A stretch of DNA of 64,000 bases, taken from positions 1,054,001 through 1,118,000 of the forward strand of contig QAIB01000001.1 in assembly GCA_030418545.1 (NCBI GenBank), read 5' to 3'. The notes below the pieces were generated by a model. The model was not told the DNA's origin, did not search any database, and saw only the letters and a program-made list of their open reading frames with translations. Origin of the DNA: Xenophilus aerolatus (lineage in GTDB: Bacteria; Pseudomonadota; Gammaproteobacteria; Burkholderiales; Burkholderiaceae_C). The position numbers and the translations under genes were made by a program. The stretch's first letter is position 1; each line of letters opens with the position of its first letter. Positions 29,047-37,286 of this stretch are shown piece after piece.

Positions 29047-31454
29047 GCGTGACGGCGGCAGGGCCGCGGCATCGCTGGCTGGCGCTGGGCATCTGGCTGC
29101 TCCTGCTGCTGGCGGGCGCCGGCGTGATCGCGCGTTCGCACTTCAGTGCCGACCTCTCGGCCTTTCTGCCGGCCAGTCCCGACGCCAAGCAGCGCATGCT
29201 GATCGAGCAGCTGCAAAGCGGCATCGCGTCGCGCACGCTGTTCATCGGCATCGAAGGCGGGCAGGACGCGGCCGACCGGGCCCAGGTCTCGCGCGAGATG
29301 GGCCGCAAGCTGCGCGCCAGCGGCCTGTTCGACCAGGTGCAGAACGGCGACACCACCGAGTGGAAGGACGCCGGCACCTGGGTCTTCGACCACCGCTACC
29401 AGCTGTCGCCCGACGTCACGCCCGCGCGCTTCACGACCGAGGGCCTGCGCGACGCGATCCTCGACACGCTCTCGCTGCTGGGCACGCCTGCGGGCAACGC
29501 CTTCAAACCCTTGCTCGACCGCGACCCGACTGGCGAGGCCGCACGCATCGCCGAGGCGCTGATCCCGCCCACGGCGCCGCGCACCGACGAGGGCGTGTGG
29601 GTCGCGCGCGAGGCGCCGCGCGCGCTGCTTCTGGCCAGCACCCGCGCGGCCGGCGGCGACCTCGATGCGCAGGCCGCGGCCATCGCGCGCGTGCACGGCG
29701 CCTTCGCCGAGGCCGCCGCCGGCGCGAAGGGGCAGGGCGCCCAGGCGCCGAGGCTGCTGATGAGCGGCACGGCGGTGTTCTCGGTGCAGAGCCGCGACAG
29801 CATCAAGTCGGAAGCGATCCACCTCGCCGTCGTCGGCGCCATCGTCATGAGCGGCCTGCTGCTGCTGGCCTTCGCGTCGCTGCGGGCACTGGCGCTGGCG
29901 CTGCTGCCGGTGGCGACCGGCGTGGTCGCCGGCACCGCCAGCGTGAGCCTGGTCTTCGGCAACGTGCACGGCCTGACGATGGGCTTCGGCAGCACGCTGA
30001 TCGGCGAGACGGTCGACTACGCGATCTACTACCTGATCCAGGCGCGGCAGGTCGCGACCGAACGCGCCGGGCTGGCCGGCTGGCAGCGCTGGCGCGACGT
30101 GCACTGGCCCACGGTGCGCCTGGGCCTGCTGACCTCGGTGTGCGGCTTCGCGGCGCTGGTCTTCTCGGGCTTCCCGGGCCTGGCGCAGCTGGGCGTGTTC
30201 TCCATCGCGGGCCTGGTGGCCGCGGCCCTGGCCACGCGCTACGTGCTGCCGGTGCTGGCGCCCAACGGCGCCACCGGAAAGGGCCTGCGCCGCTACATGG
30301 CGCAGGTGGCGGGCGCCATCGTCCACGCGCTGCCCCGTTTGCGCCTGCCGCTCATGGCGCTGGGTGTGGCGGCGGCGGCGTTGGTCGTGTGGCAGGGCCA
30401 GGAGCTGTGGCGCGCCAAGCTCAGCTCGATGAGCCCGGTGCCGCGCTCCGCGCAGCTGCTGGACGAGAGCCTGCGCAACGATATCGGTGCCAGCGAAGCC
30501 GCGACGCTGGTGGTGGCCTACGGCGACACCGTCGAGGCTGCGCTGCGCAACGCCGAGGCCGCGGGCGCGCGTTTGGACAAGCTGGTCGACAGCGGCGAGC
30601 TGCTGGGCTACGACACGGTCACGCGCTTCCTGCCCAGCCAGCAGACCCAGGCGCGCCGGCTGGAGGCGCTGCCCGATGCCGACACGCTGCGCGCTCGTTT
30701 GGCCGAAGCCACGACCGACCTGCCGCTGTCGGCGCAGCGCCTGGCACCCTTCGTGGCCGAGATCGAGAAGGCGCGCACGCGCCAGCCGGTCGGCCTGAAG
30801 GACATGGCGGCGGGTCCGCTCGATGCGGTGACCAATGCGCTGCTGTTCGAGCGGCCCGGCGGCGGCTGGGCAGCGATGCTGTCGCTGCACACCGGGCCCA
30901 GGTTCGAGCATGCGAAGGTGGTGGCCGCATTGGCAGGCCTGCCCGAGGTGACGGTGGCCGACGTCGGCCAGGAGTTGGGCGACCTCTACGACCGCTACCT
31001 GCACGACGCCTTCGTCCAGGTGGCCCTGGGCGCGCTCGCCGTGGTGGTGCTGCTGGGTATTTGGCTGCGCTCGGCGCGGCGGCTCTTCGCCGTCTGCCTG
31101 CCGCTGGTGGTGGCGGTGGTGCTCACGCTGGGCGCCATGGCGGCAATGCACATGGCCTTGAGCATCCTGCACCTGGTCGGGTTGCTGCTGGTGGTTGCCG
31201 TCGGCTCGAACTACGCGCTCTTCTTCGACCAGTTGCAGGTGACCGGCCATGCCGACGAGGACACGCTGGCCTCGCTCATGCTGGCCAACCTCACGACGGT
31301 GGTGTCCTTCACCCTGATCGCCATCTCGGCCATCCCGTCGCTGTCGGCGATCGGGCAGGTGGTGGCGCCCGGGGCCTTGCTGGCGCTGCTGCTTTCGGCC
31401 GCCTTCGCCCGCACGGGCAGGGCATCGACCAGTGCCGTGAAGGAGGTGGCATGA
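29043..31454 (+). CDS. MMPL/RND-type exporter of the polyene cluster
   Basis: An 803-residue inner-membrane transporter with the MMPL layout: one N-terminal membrane helix (residues 12-30), a large periplasmic domain (to about 255), five helices (about 260-395), one helix near 435, a second periplasmic domain and five more helices (about 665-790). The FGSTLIGETVDYAIYYLIQA segment in the first bundle and VAVGSNYALFFDQL in the second are the conserved charged/tyrosine motifs on helix 4. It probably moves the acylated polyene lipid out of the inner membrane. It is coupled at both ends by ATGA overlaps. Confidence 0.92.
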   Translation: MSVTAAGPRHRWLALGIWLLLLLAGAGVIARSHFSADLSAFLPASPDAKQRMLIEQLQSGIASRTLFIGIEGGQDAADRAQVSREMGRKLRASGLFDQVQNGDTTEWKDAGTWVFDHRYQLSPDVTPARFTTEGLRDAILDTLSLLGTPAGNAFKPLLDRDPTGEAARIAEALIPPTAPRTDEGVWVAREAPRALLLASTRAAGGDLDAQAAAIARVHGAFAEAAAGAKGQGAQAPRLLMSGTAVFSVQSRDSIKSEAIHLAVVGAIVMSGLLLLAFASLRALALALLPVATGVVAGTASVSLVFGNVHGLTMGFGSTLIGETVDYAIYYLIQARQVATERAGLAGWQRWRDVHWPTVRLGLLTSVCGFAALVFSGFPGLAQLGVFSIAGLVAAALATRYVLPVLAPNGATGKGLRRYMAQVAGAIVHALPRLRLPLMALGVAAAALVVWQGQELWRAKLSSMSPVPRSAQLLDESLRNDIGASEAATLVVAYGDTVEAALRNAEAAGARLDKLVDSGELLGYDTVTRFLPSQQTQARRLEALPDADTLRARLAEATTDLPLSAQRLAPFVAEIEKARTRQPVGLKDMAAGPLDAVTNALLFERPGGGWAAMLSLHTGPRFEHAKVVAALAGLPEVTVADVGQELGDLYDRYLHDAFVQVALGALAVVVLLGIWLRSARRLFAVCLPLVVAVVLTLGAMAAMHMALSILHLVGLLLVVAVGSNYALFFDQLQVTGHADEDTLASLMLANLTTVVSFTLIAISAIPSLSAIGQVVAPGALLALLLSAAFARTGRASTSAVKEVA

Positions 31455-32278
31455 GCACCGCCGCCCGTCGCCCGGCGCCATGGCGGCTGCCGCCCTTCGT
31501 GCGCGCCAGCGCGGTGCTGCACCTGGCGGCGCTGGCGGCGGTGGTGGTTGCGCCGTCGCTGTGGCCGTGGGCGCTCGCGGCGGTCGTGCTCAACCATGTG
31601 GCAATTACCGCCATCGGGCTCACGCCGCGCAGCCACTGGTTGGGCGAAAACATCACGCGCCTGCCCGCTGCGGCCGTCGCGCGTCGCCAGGTGGCCCTGA
31701 CCATCGACGACGGGCCCGAGCCGGCGGTGACGCCCGCGGTGCTCGACCTGCTCGATGCGGCCGGGCACAAAGCCACCTTCTTCTGCATCGCCGAGCGCGT
31801 GCAGGCGCACCCGGAACTGGCGCGGGACATCGTGGCGCGCGGCCACAGCATCCAGAACCACACGGCGCGGCACCGGCACGACTTCTCCTTCCTCGGCCCG
31901 CGCGGCTACGCCACGGAGATCGAGCGCGCCCAGCAGATGCTGGAGGCGGTCACCGGGCAGCGCCCACGCTGCTTCCGCGCACCGGCCGGCTTGCGCAACC
32001 CCTTTCTCGCGCCGGTGCTGCATCGGCTCGGCCTCACACTGGTGAGCTGGACGCGCCGCGGCTTCGACACGCGCGAGGGCGATGCGTCCAAGGTGCTGGC
32101 GCGTCTGACCCGCGGGATGGCGGCCGGCGACATCCTGCTGCTGCACGACGGCAACGCCGCACGTACTGCGGCGGGCCGGCCCGTGGTGCTGGAAGTGCTG
32201 CCGCCGCTGCTCGCGCGTCTGAGCGCCGAGGGCCTGCGCTCGGTGACGCTGCCCGAGGCGCTGAGAGAAACCCAATGA
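31451..32278 (+). CDS. NodB-type polysaccharide deacetylase with N-terminal membrane helices
   Basis: A 275-residue carbohydrate esterase family 4 protein. Two hydrophobic segments (about residues 18-55) precede the NodB domain with TIDDGPEP (motif 1, metal Asp and base), SIQNHTARH (motif 2, metal His pair), RAPAG (motif 3) and LLLHDGN (motif 5). It would remove an acetyl group from a sugar or lipid-linked glycan at the membrane. Its presence between exporter and methyltransferase, with ATGA overlaps on both sides, suggests that a sugar-bearing intermediate is processed. I do not recall this gene as a standard core of aryl-polyene loci, although related clusters may hold it. Confidence 0.88.
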   Translation: MSTAARRPAPWRLPPFVRASAVLHLAALAAVVVAPSLWPWALAAVVLNHVAITAIGLTPRSHWLGENITRLPAAAVARRQVALTIDDGPEPAVTPAVLDLLDAAGHKATFFCIAERVQAHPELARDIVARGHSIQNHTARHRHDFSFLGPRGYATEIERAQQMLEAVTGQRPRCFRAPAGLRNPFLAPVLHRLGLTLVSWTRRGFDTREGDASKVLARLTRGMAAGDILLLHDGNAARTAAGRPVVLEVLPPLLARLSAEGLRSVTLPEALRETQ

Positions 32279-33048
32279 CGACCGCCATCCTCACCCCCGA
32301 CGCCGCCTGGCGGGAACTGCACGACCAGGCCAGCGCCCCGTACAAGCAGGGCGGCAATTTCGCCTGGCATTTCGCGCGCGGCAAGCTGGGCTACGACCCG
32401 GCCTTCCGCGGCATCGTGTCGCGTGGCCTGATCGGCCCCGGGCGGCCGCGCATGCTCGACATCGGCTCGGGCCAGAGCCTGTTCGCCAACCTGCTGCACA
32501 GCATGGCCGGCATGCAACGCGCCGGGCGTTGGCCGCAGGGCTGGGCCGCGACGCCGCCGTCGCCGGTCTACACCGGCATCGAGCTCATGCCGCGCGACGT
32601 GGCGCGGGCGCAGAAGTCCGTGGGCCACATCCGGCCCTTGCCGACCATCGTGTGCGGCAACATGTGCACGGCCGAGTTCCCGGCCTGCGACGTGGTGGTG
32701 ATCCTCGACGTGCTGCATTACGTCGACCTGGCCGCGCAGGAGGGCGTGCTGCTGCGCCTGCGCGACGCCTTGCTGCGCGGCGCATCTGAACGAACCGTGC
32801 CCGGCCGCCTGCTGCTGAGGGTGGGCGATGCGGCCAGCAAGCGTGGCTTCGCCATCAGCCAGTGGGTCGACCGCACGGTGACGCGCATCCGCGGCCACAA
32901 GGTATCGCCGACCTGGGGCCGCACCCTGGACGAATGGATCGCGCTGCTCCAGCGCCTGGGTTTTTCCGTGCAACCCATGCCGATGAGCGAAGGCACGCCC
33001 TTCGCCAACGTGCTGCTGGTGGCCGACATCGAGGATTCGACGACATGA
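32275..33048 (+). CDS. SAM-dependent methyltransferase of the polyene cluster
   Basis: A 257-residue class I methyltransferase: SAM-binding motif I is MLDIGSGQSLFANLL near residue 60, followed by YTGIELMPRDVARA (motif II acidic residue) and VVVILDVLHYVD (motif post-II/IV). It probably O-methylates the aryl head group or a linked lipid; some xanthomonadin-type pigments carry O-methyl groups. The substrate is inferred. The start at 32275 overlaps the deacetylase stop; the stop overlaps the dehydratase start. Confidence 0.85.
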   Translation: MTTAILTPDAAWRELHDQASAPYKQGGNFAWHFARGKLGYDPAFRGIVSRGLIGPGRPRMLDIGSGQSLFANLLHSMAGMQRAGRWPQGWAATPPSPVYTGIELMPRDVARAQKSVGHIRPLPTIVCGNMCTAEFPACDVVVILDVLHYVDLAAQEGVLLRLRDALLRGASERTVPGRLLLRVGDAASKRGFAISQWVDRTVTRIRGHKVSPTWGRTLDEWIALLQRLGFSVQPMPMSEGTPFANVLLVADIEDSTT

Positions 33049-33506
33049 CCGCTCCCCAGACCCTCGAGCGCGCCGGCATCGCCGCGCGCATCCCGCACAG
33101 CGGCGACATGTGCCTGCTCGACCGGCTCGAACGCTGGGACGCCCAGTCCATCCACTGCACGACGGCGCGCCATGCCGACCCGGCCAATCCGCTGCGCACC
33201 GCCAGCGGCCTGATGAGCGCCTGCGCCATCGAGTTCGCCGCCCAGGCGATGGCCCTGCACGGCGGCCTGCTCGCCGCCGAGGGCAGCGAGCCCTCGGCCG
33301 GTTTCCTGGCCAGTACGCGCAACGTGCGGCTGCACGGCGCCCGCTTCGACGACCGGCCGGCCCCGCTGCACCTGCATGCCGAGCGCCTGTCGGGCGACGT
33401 GAACCAGGTGATGTATGCCTTCCGCGTCGAAGACGGCGCGGGCCGCCCCGTGGCCGACGGCCGCGCGGTGGTCGTCCTCAACACGCCGCTGCCCGCGGCA
33501 TCCTGA
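33045..33506 (+). CDS. Hotdog-fold 3-hydroxyacyl-ACP dehydratase-like protein
   Basis: A 153-residue hotdog protein. The first helix region IPHSGDMCLLDRLERWD is the conserved motif of ApeI/ApeP-type dehydratases, and the long central-helix pattern SACAIEFAAQAMALHGGL follows. It would dehydrate 3-hydroxyacyl-ACP intermediates to give conjugated double bonds. Together with the dehydratase domain at the end of 25759-27447 the cluster has two dehydratase functions, as in other aryl-polyene loci. The start overlaps the methyltransferase stop (ATGA). A 20-bp gap separates it from the ketoreductase gene. Confidence 0.84.
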   Translation: MTAPQTLERAGIAARIPHSGDMCLLDRLERWDAQSIHCTTARHADPANPLRTASGLMSACAIEFAAQAMALHGGLLAAEGSEPSAGFLASTRNVRLHGARFDDRPAPLHLHAERLSGDVNQVMYAFRVEDGAGRPVADGRAVVVLNTPLPAAS

Positions 33507-33526
33507 ACCTGTCCGGACCAGCCCCC

Positions 33527-34261
33527 ATGACCTCACTCCAAGGCAAACGCGCCCTCGTCACCGGTGCCAGCGGCGCCCTCGGCTCGGCCATCGCCGAGCG
33601 CCTGGCGCGCGACGGCGCCACCGTGCTGCTGCACGCCAACGGCCGGCGTGACGCCATCGAGGCGCTGGCTGCGCGCATTGCCGCTTCGGGCGGCCAAGCC
33701 GAGTGCCATGTCTTCGACCTGACGAGCGACGAGGGCACGGCCCAGGCCTGCGCGCGCATCCTCGAAGCAGGCCCGGTGCAGGTGCTGGTGAACAACGCCG
33801 GCGTGCACGACGACGCGGTGATGCCCGGCATGCGCGCCGAGCAGTGGCACAAGGTGATCGACGTGTCGCTGAACGGCTTCTTCCGCGTGACGCAGCCCTT
33901 GCTGCTGCCGATGCTGCGCACGCGCTGGGGCCGCATCATCAACATCTCGTCGGTGGCGGCGATCACCGGCAACAAGGGCCAGGTGAACTACGCCGCTGCC
34001 AAGGGGGCGCTCAACAGCGCGACCAAGGCCTTGTCGCTCGAGGTGGCGCCGCGCGGCGTGACGGTGAACGCCATCGCGCCGGGGATCATCGCGTCGCCCA
34101 TGGCCGATGCGGTGTTCGACCCGGCGTTGATCCAGCAGCTGGTGCCGGTCAAGCGCGCGGGCACGCCGGAGGAAGTCGCGGCGCTGGCTGGCTTCCTCGC
34201 CGGGCCGGAGGCGGCGTACATCACGGGGCAGGTGATTTCGATCAACGGCGGGATGGTGTAA
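33527..34261 (+). CDS. 3-ketoacyl-ACP reductase (FabG family, polyene cluster)
   Basis: A 244-residue short-chain dehydrogenase/reductase. The NADPH-binding TGASGALGSAIA is at residues 11-22, followed by the NNAG motif, the catalytic Ser in INISSVAAI and YAAAK (Tyr-x3-Lys), with a C-terminal ITGQVISINGGMV tail typical of FabG. It reduces 3-ketoacyl-ACP during polyene extension. It is the last gene of the forward operon. Length and motifs are normal. A separate housekeeping FabG must exist elsewhere. Confidence 0.93.
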   Translation: MTSLQGKRALVTGASGALGSAIAERLARDGATVLLHANGRRDAIEALAARIAASGGQAECHVFDLTSDEGTAQACARILEAGPVQVLVNNAGVHDDAVMPGMRAEQWHKVIDVSLNGFFRVTQPLLLPMLRTRWGRIINISSVAAITGNKGQVNYAAAKGALNSATKALSLEVAPRGVTVNAIAPGIIASPMADAVFDPALIQQLVPVKRAGTPEEVAALAGFLAGPEAAYITGQVISINGGMV

Positions 34262-34702
34262 GGGCTGGCGGCTTGTTGTTGGGCTGTGTTTGATCGGCCG
34301 GCACGATGGGCTGGTGCGCTGGCGGCGGCCGCGAAACGGATGGGGCAGGGTCGGCGGCAGAACAGAGCTGCCTGAACCAAGCGCGCCCGCCCCATGCCGG
34401 CCGATCGCGCGCCCGGTCCAGGCCGGTGGTGCCGGTGTGCGGGCGCAGGCGCCATTCGCGGCGCCGTGCAGTGCCCAAGGCGCGTCGATGCCAGGCGAGC
34501 ACATCCGTCGTGCCGCACGACGGTCAGCGCGAGCCTGAGCCGGAGAACGCACACCGGCGCCGCCGTCCGGGTTCAGGCCCACAGCGCCCGAACCCCCTCA
34601 AAGCCCACAGAAAAGCAAAAAGCGCAATCGCCCGCCAGCCCAGGCCAGCCGTGCGCTCCAGCCAAACTCGTCACAAACGTGACGATTCCCAAGACAGGCG
34701 AA
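34262..34702. other. 441-bp noncoding gap between the two convergent polyene arms
   Basis: No credible gene is seen here; short open frames lack ribosome-binding sites and family motifs. It holds a 12-bp inverted repeat, GATCGGCCGGCA (34292-34303) and TGCCGGCCGATC (34395-34406), and a dyad TCGTCAC-AAAC-GTGACGA (34668-34685) 17 bp past the glycosyltransferase stop. The size is unusual next to the overlapping genes on both sides and could mark a lost gene. Confidence 0.6.
34668..34685. repeat. 18-bp dyad TCGTCAC-GTGACGA
   Basis: Perfect 7-bp arms around AAAC, just beyond the 3' end of the glycosyltransferase gene. It matches the motif at 14516-14533 in 15 of 18 positions. It could be a protein-binding site or a weak transcription-end hairpin. 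Confidence 0.4.
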
Positions 34703-35479
34703 TCAGTCCTGGAACGGTGGCTTCTTCAACAGCCGCCGGACCAGCAACCCCGGCAGCCGCAGCACGAACTCGACCATGAGCCGCGTGTGCATCCACGTCA
34801 GCAGCACGTTGTCGCGCCCATAGCGGAAGTGCGACACGCCGCCTTCCTCCGCGCTCAGGTACTTCACCGGCGCGTCGATGTTCACGGGCTTCACCCCGCG
34901 CCAGGCCAGCCGAACCACGGCCTCGGTGTCGAAGTCGAAGCGGCGCATCCAGGGCTGCTTCTCCATCACCGCCAGCAGCTCGGCGATCGGGTACACGCGA
35001 AAACCGTAGAGCGAATCGCCGATGCCCGCGAAGAGCGTCTCCAGCTGCGTCCAGCCGTTGGACACCTTGCGCCCGCGCACCCTCAGCAGCGGCGCGCTGG
35101 CGTCGAACACCGGGCGGCCCAGGACCATCGTCTCGGGCCGTGCCGTCGACGCCTGCATAAAGGCCGAGATCAGGTCGGCCGGATGCTGGCCATCCGAGTC
35201 CATCGTCAGCGCATGCGTGTAGCCCTCGGCCAGGGCCGTGCGCAGACCATGCATCACGGCCGCACCCTTGCCCTGGTTCTCGGGCAGGCACCACACCCGC
35301 AGGCCGGCATCGCCTTCGGCCTGCGCCGCCAGGCGCTCGCCAGTGCCGTCGGTGCTGCCGTCCACCACCACCCACACCGGGCCCCACTGCGCTCGCGCAC
35401 CGGCGACGGTGGAGAACAGGCGCTCGCCGGTGTTGTAGCTGGGGATCAGGACAAGGTGGGTGCGCGAGAGCTCTGGCAT
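34703..35479 (-). CDS. Family 2 glycosyltransferase of the polyene cluster
   Basis: A 258-residue GT-A type glycosyltransferase: VLIPSYNTGE at the start, VVVDGSTDGT (nucleotide-sugar binding aspartate), TMDSDGQHP (DxD-like metal site), then GDSLYGFRVYP and FDFDTEAVVRL. It resembles dolichol-phosphate-mannose-synthase-type enzymes but has no C-terminal membrane domain. Aryl-polyene loci usually hold a glycosyltransferase/acyltransferase pair, here split over two overlapping genes (34 bp overlap with the acyltransferase at 35446). It is the last gene of the reverse arm. Confidence 0.9.
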   Translation of the reverse strand: MPELSRTHLVLIPSYNTGERLFSTVAGARAQWGPVWVVVDGSTDGTGERLAAQAEGDAGLRVWCLPENQGKGAAVMHGLRTALAEGYTHALTMDSDGQHPADLISAFMQASTARPETMVLGRPVFDASAPLLRVRGRKVSNGWTQLETLFAGIGDSLYGFRVYPIAELLAVMEKQPWMRRFDFDTEAVVRLAWRGVKPVNIDAPVKYLSAEEGGVSHFRYGRDNVLLTWMHTRLMVEFVLRLPGLLVRRLLKKPPFQD

Positions 35480-36246
35480 TCGGTGGCGGGCGCACGCCCT
35501 GTGCGCGGTTCCGTATGGTGGCGGTAGTAGTTTTCGAGTTGCGCCAGCAGCGCGTCGCTGTCCTGCGAGGGCGCGAAACGCTCGCCCAGCCGCAGGTTGA
35601 ACACGATCGGCAGCGGCGGCACGCGCCAGATGGGCCAGCCCTTGCCGAGGTAGGGCGAGTCGGTGTCGATGAACACGGTCTGGATCGGCGCCTGCGCCAT
35701 CTTGGCGATCAGCGTCACGCCGGGCCGGAAAGGGTTGAGCGGGCCGCCTTCGGTGCGCGTGCCCTCGGGAAAGATCACCAGCTGCCCACCGTCGCGCAGA
35801 TCGGCGACGGCCAGCTTGATCATGGTGCGCGCCGAGTCGTTGCGGATGTAGCGCGCCAGGCGCGCGCCGGCGCCGAGGAACACGTTCTTCATCAGCGACG
35901 CCTTCATGATGCAGGCGCTGCGCGGCAGGTGCGCCACCAGCAGCAGCGCGTCGAGCATGGTCGGGTGGTTGGCCACGATCACCAGCCCGGACTCGTCGCG
36001 CAGCGGCGCCAGGCAGCGCGCGTCGATGCGCATCATGCCCAGCATCGACGCGATGATCCAGAAGCCGCGGTATCCGTAGGCGATGCCCGCCCGGCCGACC
36101 ACGCGGCCGCGCGCCGTGGGCAGCACCGGGTAGAGCACCATGGCGACCAGGTTCCAGGCCAGCGACGCCAGGCCCAGGCCGAGCAGCAGCACGTACAGCA
36201 CTGGCGCGAGGAGGATGGCCTTCAGGAGGCCGAGCGACCGCGTCAT
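35446..36246 (-). CDS. PlsC-type 1-acyl-glycerol-phosphate-like acyltransferase
   Basis: A 266-residue acyltransferase with two N-terminal hydrophobic segments, the H-x4-D motif in VANHPTMLDALLL and the second motif IFPEGTRTEG. It transfers an acyl group, probably from ACP or CoA, to a lipid or sugar. In the cluster it would act with the LpxL-like acyltransferase at 27444 and the overlapping glycosyltransferase. The ATG at 36246 overlaps the chorismatase stop as ATGA. Confidence 0.88.
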   Translation of the reverse strand: MTRSLGLLKAILLAPVLYVLLLGLGLASLAWNLVAMVLYPVLPTARGRVVGRAGIAYGYRGFWIIASMLGMMRIDARCLAPLRDESGLVIVANHPTMLDALLLVAHLPRSACIMKASLMKNVFLGAGARLARYIRNDSARTMIKLAVADLRDGGQLVIFPEGTRTEGGPLNPFRPGVTLIAKMAQAPIQTVFIDTDSPYLGKGWPIWRVPPLPIVFNLRLGERFAPSQDSDALLAQLENYYRHHTEPRTGRAPATECQSSRAPTLS

Positions 36247-37286
36247 GACGCGATCAGGCTCCCGGCCGCCGTGCCGTGCGTCTCGATCTCGACCAGCAGG
36301 TCGGCCCGGCAGATGTCGGCTTCGAGGAAGACTGCCTGCCGCATGAAGCGCGAGTCTTCGCCCAGCGCCTGCGCCAGCTGCGCGCGGATGCGCGGCGCAT
36401 CGGCCGGGTGCCGCACATAGACGACCGGTTCCGTGTCCTGCAGCGCGAAGCGCGCGGTGGTGCGGGCGTTGGCTTCGCCGACCACGGTGTGCAGATTGGT
36501 CAGCGTCTCGGCCACCTGGGCTTGCACGTCGCCCACGTGCACCGTCTCGTGGCCGACGATGCTGGCGGTGCCGGAGACGAAGAGCGCGACCTGGCCGTCG
36601 CCCAGCGGCGCCAGCGCGGCGCGCGAGAAGGTCGGGGCCCGCGGGCCGTAGCGGTCGGGGTAGCGGTAGGCCGAGACCTGCCGCGGGTTCTCGATCGGCA
36701 GCGCTTTCACGCGGCCGGCCAGGAAGCGCACGCACAGGCCACCGTCGCGCAGGCCCAGCGCGCAGGCGGCCGGCGCACCGTCGAAAGCGGCCGCGCCGGC
36801 ATCCAGGAAGGCCTGCTGCCGGCCGGCGTTGAACTGGCGGTAGCGTTCCAGCCCGCCGCCGTCGGCGTTGATGCGGGGCAGGTAGTTCCAGATGCGCAGC
36901 AGCTCGGTGCAGCCGGTCTGGCGCATCGCGTCGAACACGTTGCCGTAGGCGCGCCGTGCGAGCGGTTCCAGGCCGCCGGCCTCGTCGGCCTCGCTGAGGT
37001 CGACCACGCCGAGCAGCCAGTCGCCGTCGGTGCGCCAGCGCACCACCCCGGTGGTGCCGGACTGCACGGCCGGCCCGGCCTGCCACACGTCGGCCAGCGG
37101 CTCGTGCTCGAGCAGCACATGGGCGGCGACGCCGGTCATCCAGGGTTCGTGGCCGGCGACGCCGTAGGTCAGCGCAGCGAAAGGGGCGTGTGCGTGGTCA
37201 TGCCCGGCGCTGGCCAGGATCTGGGCCAGCGGCAGGCGCTGCACGCGCAGCGGCGCCGCGGGGCGGGAGGAGGGCGCGGCCGTCAC
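36243..37286 (-). CDS. xanB2: Chorismatase (XanB2/Hyg5-type hydroxybenzoate synthase)
   Basis: A 347-residue protein of the FkbO/Hyg5/XanB2 chorismatase family, an RidA-like fold. Typical segments are ELLRIWNYLPRINAD near residue 128, YRQFNAGRQQAF, AALGLRD-like ACALGLRDGG, and the C-terminal EADICRADLLVEIE. These enzymes hydrolyse chorismate; XanB2 of Xanthomonas makes 3- and 4-hydroxybenzoate, and 3-hydroxybenzoate starts xanthomonadin. Subtype (Hyg5, XanB2 or FkbO) cannot be fixed by eye. The start is GTG at 37286, overlapping the halogenase stop (GTGA). It explains why no ammonia-lyase is needed in this locus. Confidence 0.87.
   Translation of the reverse strand: MTAAPSSRPAAPLRVQRLPLAQILASAGHDHAHAPFAALTYGVAGHEPWMTGVAAHVLLEHEPLADVWQAGPAVQSGTTGVVRWRTDGDWLLGVVDLSEADEAGGLEPLARRAYGNVFDAMRQTGCTELLRIWNYLPRINADGGGLERYRQFNAGRQQAFLDAGAAAFDGAPAACALGLRDGGLCVRFLAGRVKALPIENPRQVSAYRYPDRYGPRAPTFSRAALAPLGDGQVALFVSGTASIVGHETVHVGDVQAQVAETLTNLHTVVGEANARTTARFALQDTEPVVYVRHPADAPRIRAQLAQALGEDSRFMRQAVFLEADICRADLLVEIETHGTAAGSLIAS

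Noticed and set aside
28851-31481. Reverse open frame of 876 codons over the MMPL exporter
   Set aside because: Shadow frame; the exporter on the plus strand has membrane segments, motifs and coupled starts.
34290-34538. Short open frames in the polyene intergenic gap
   Set aside because: No ribosome-binding site or recognisable protein features; composition typical of noncoding high-GC DNA.
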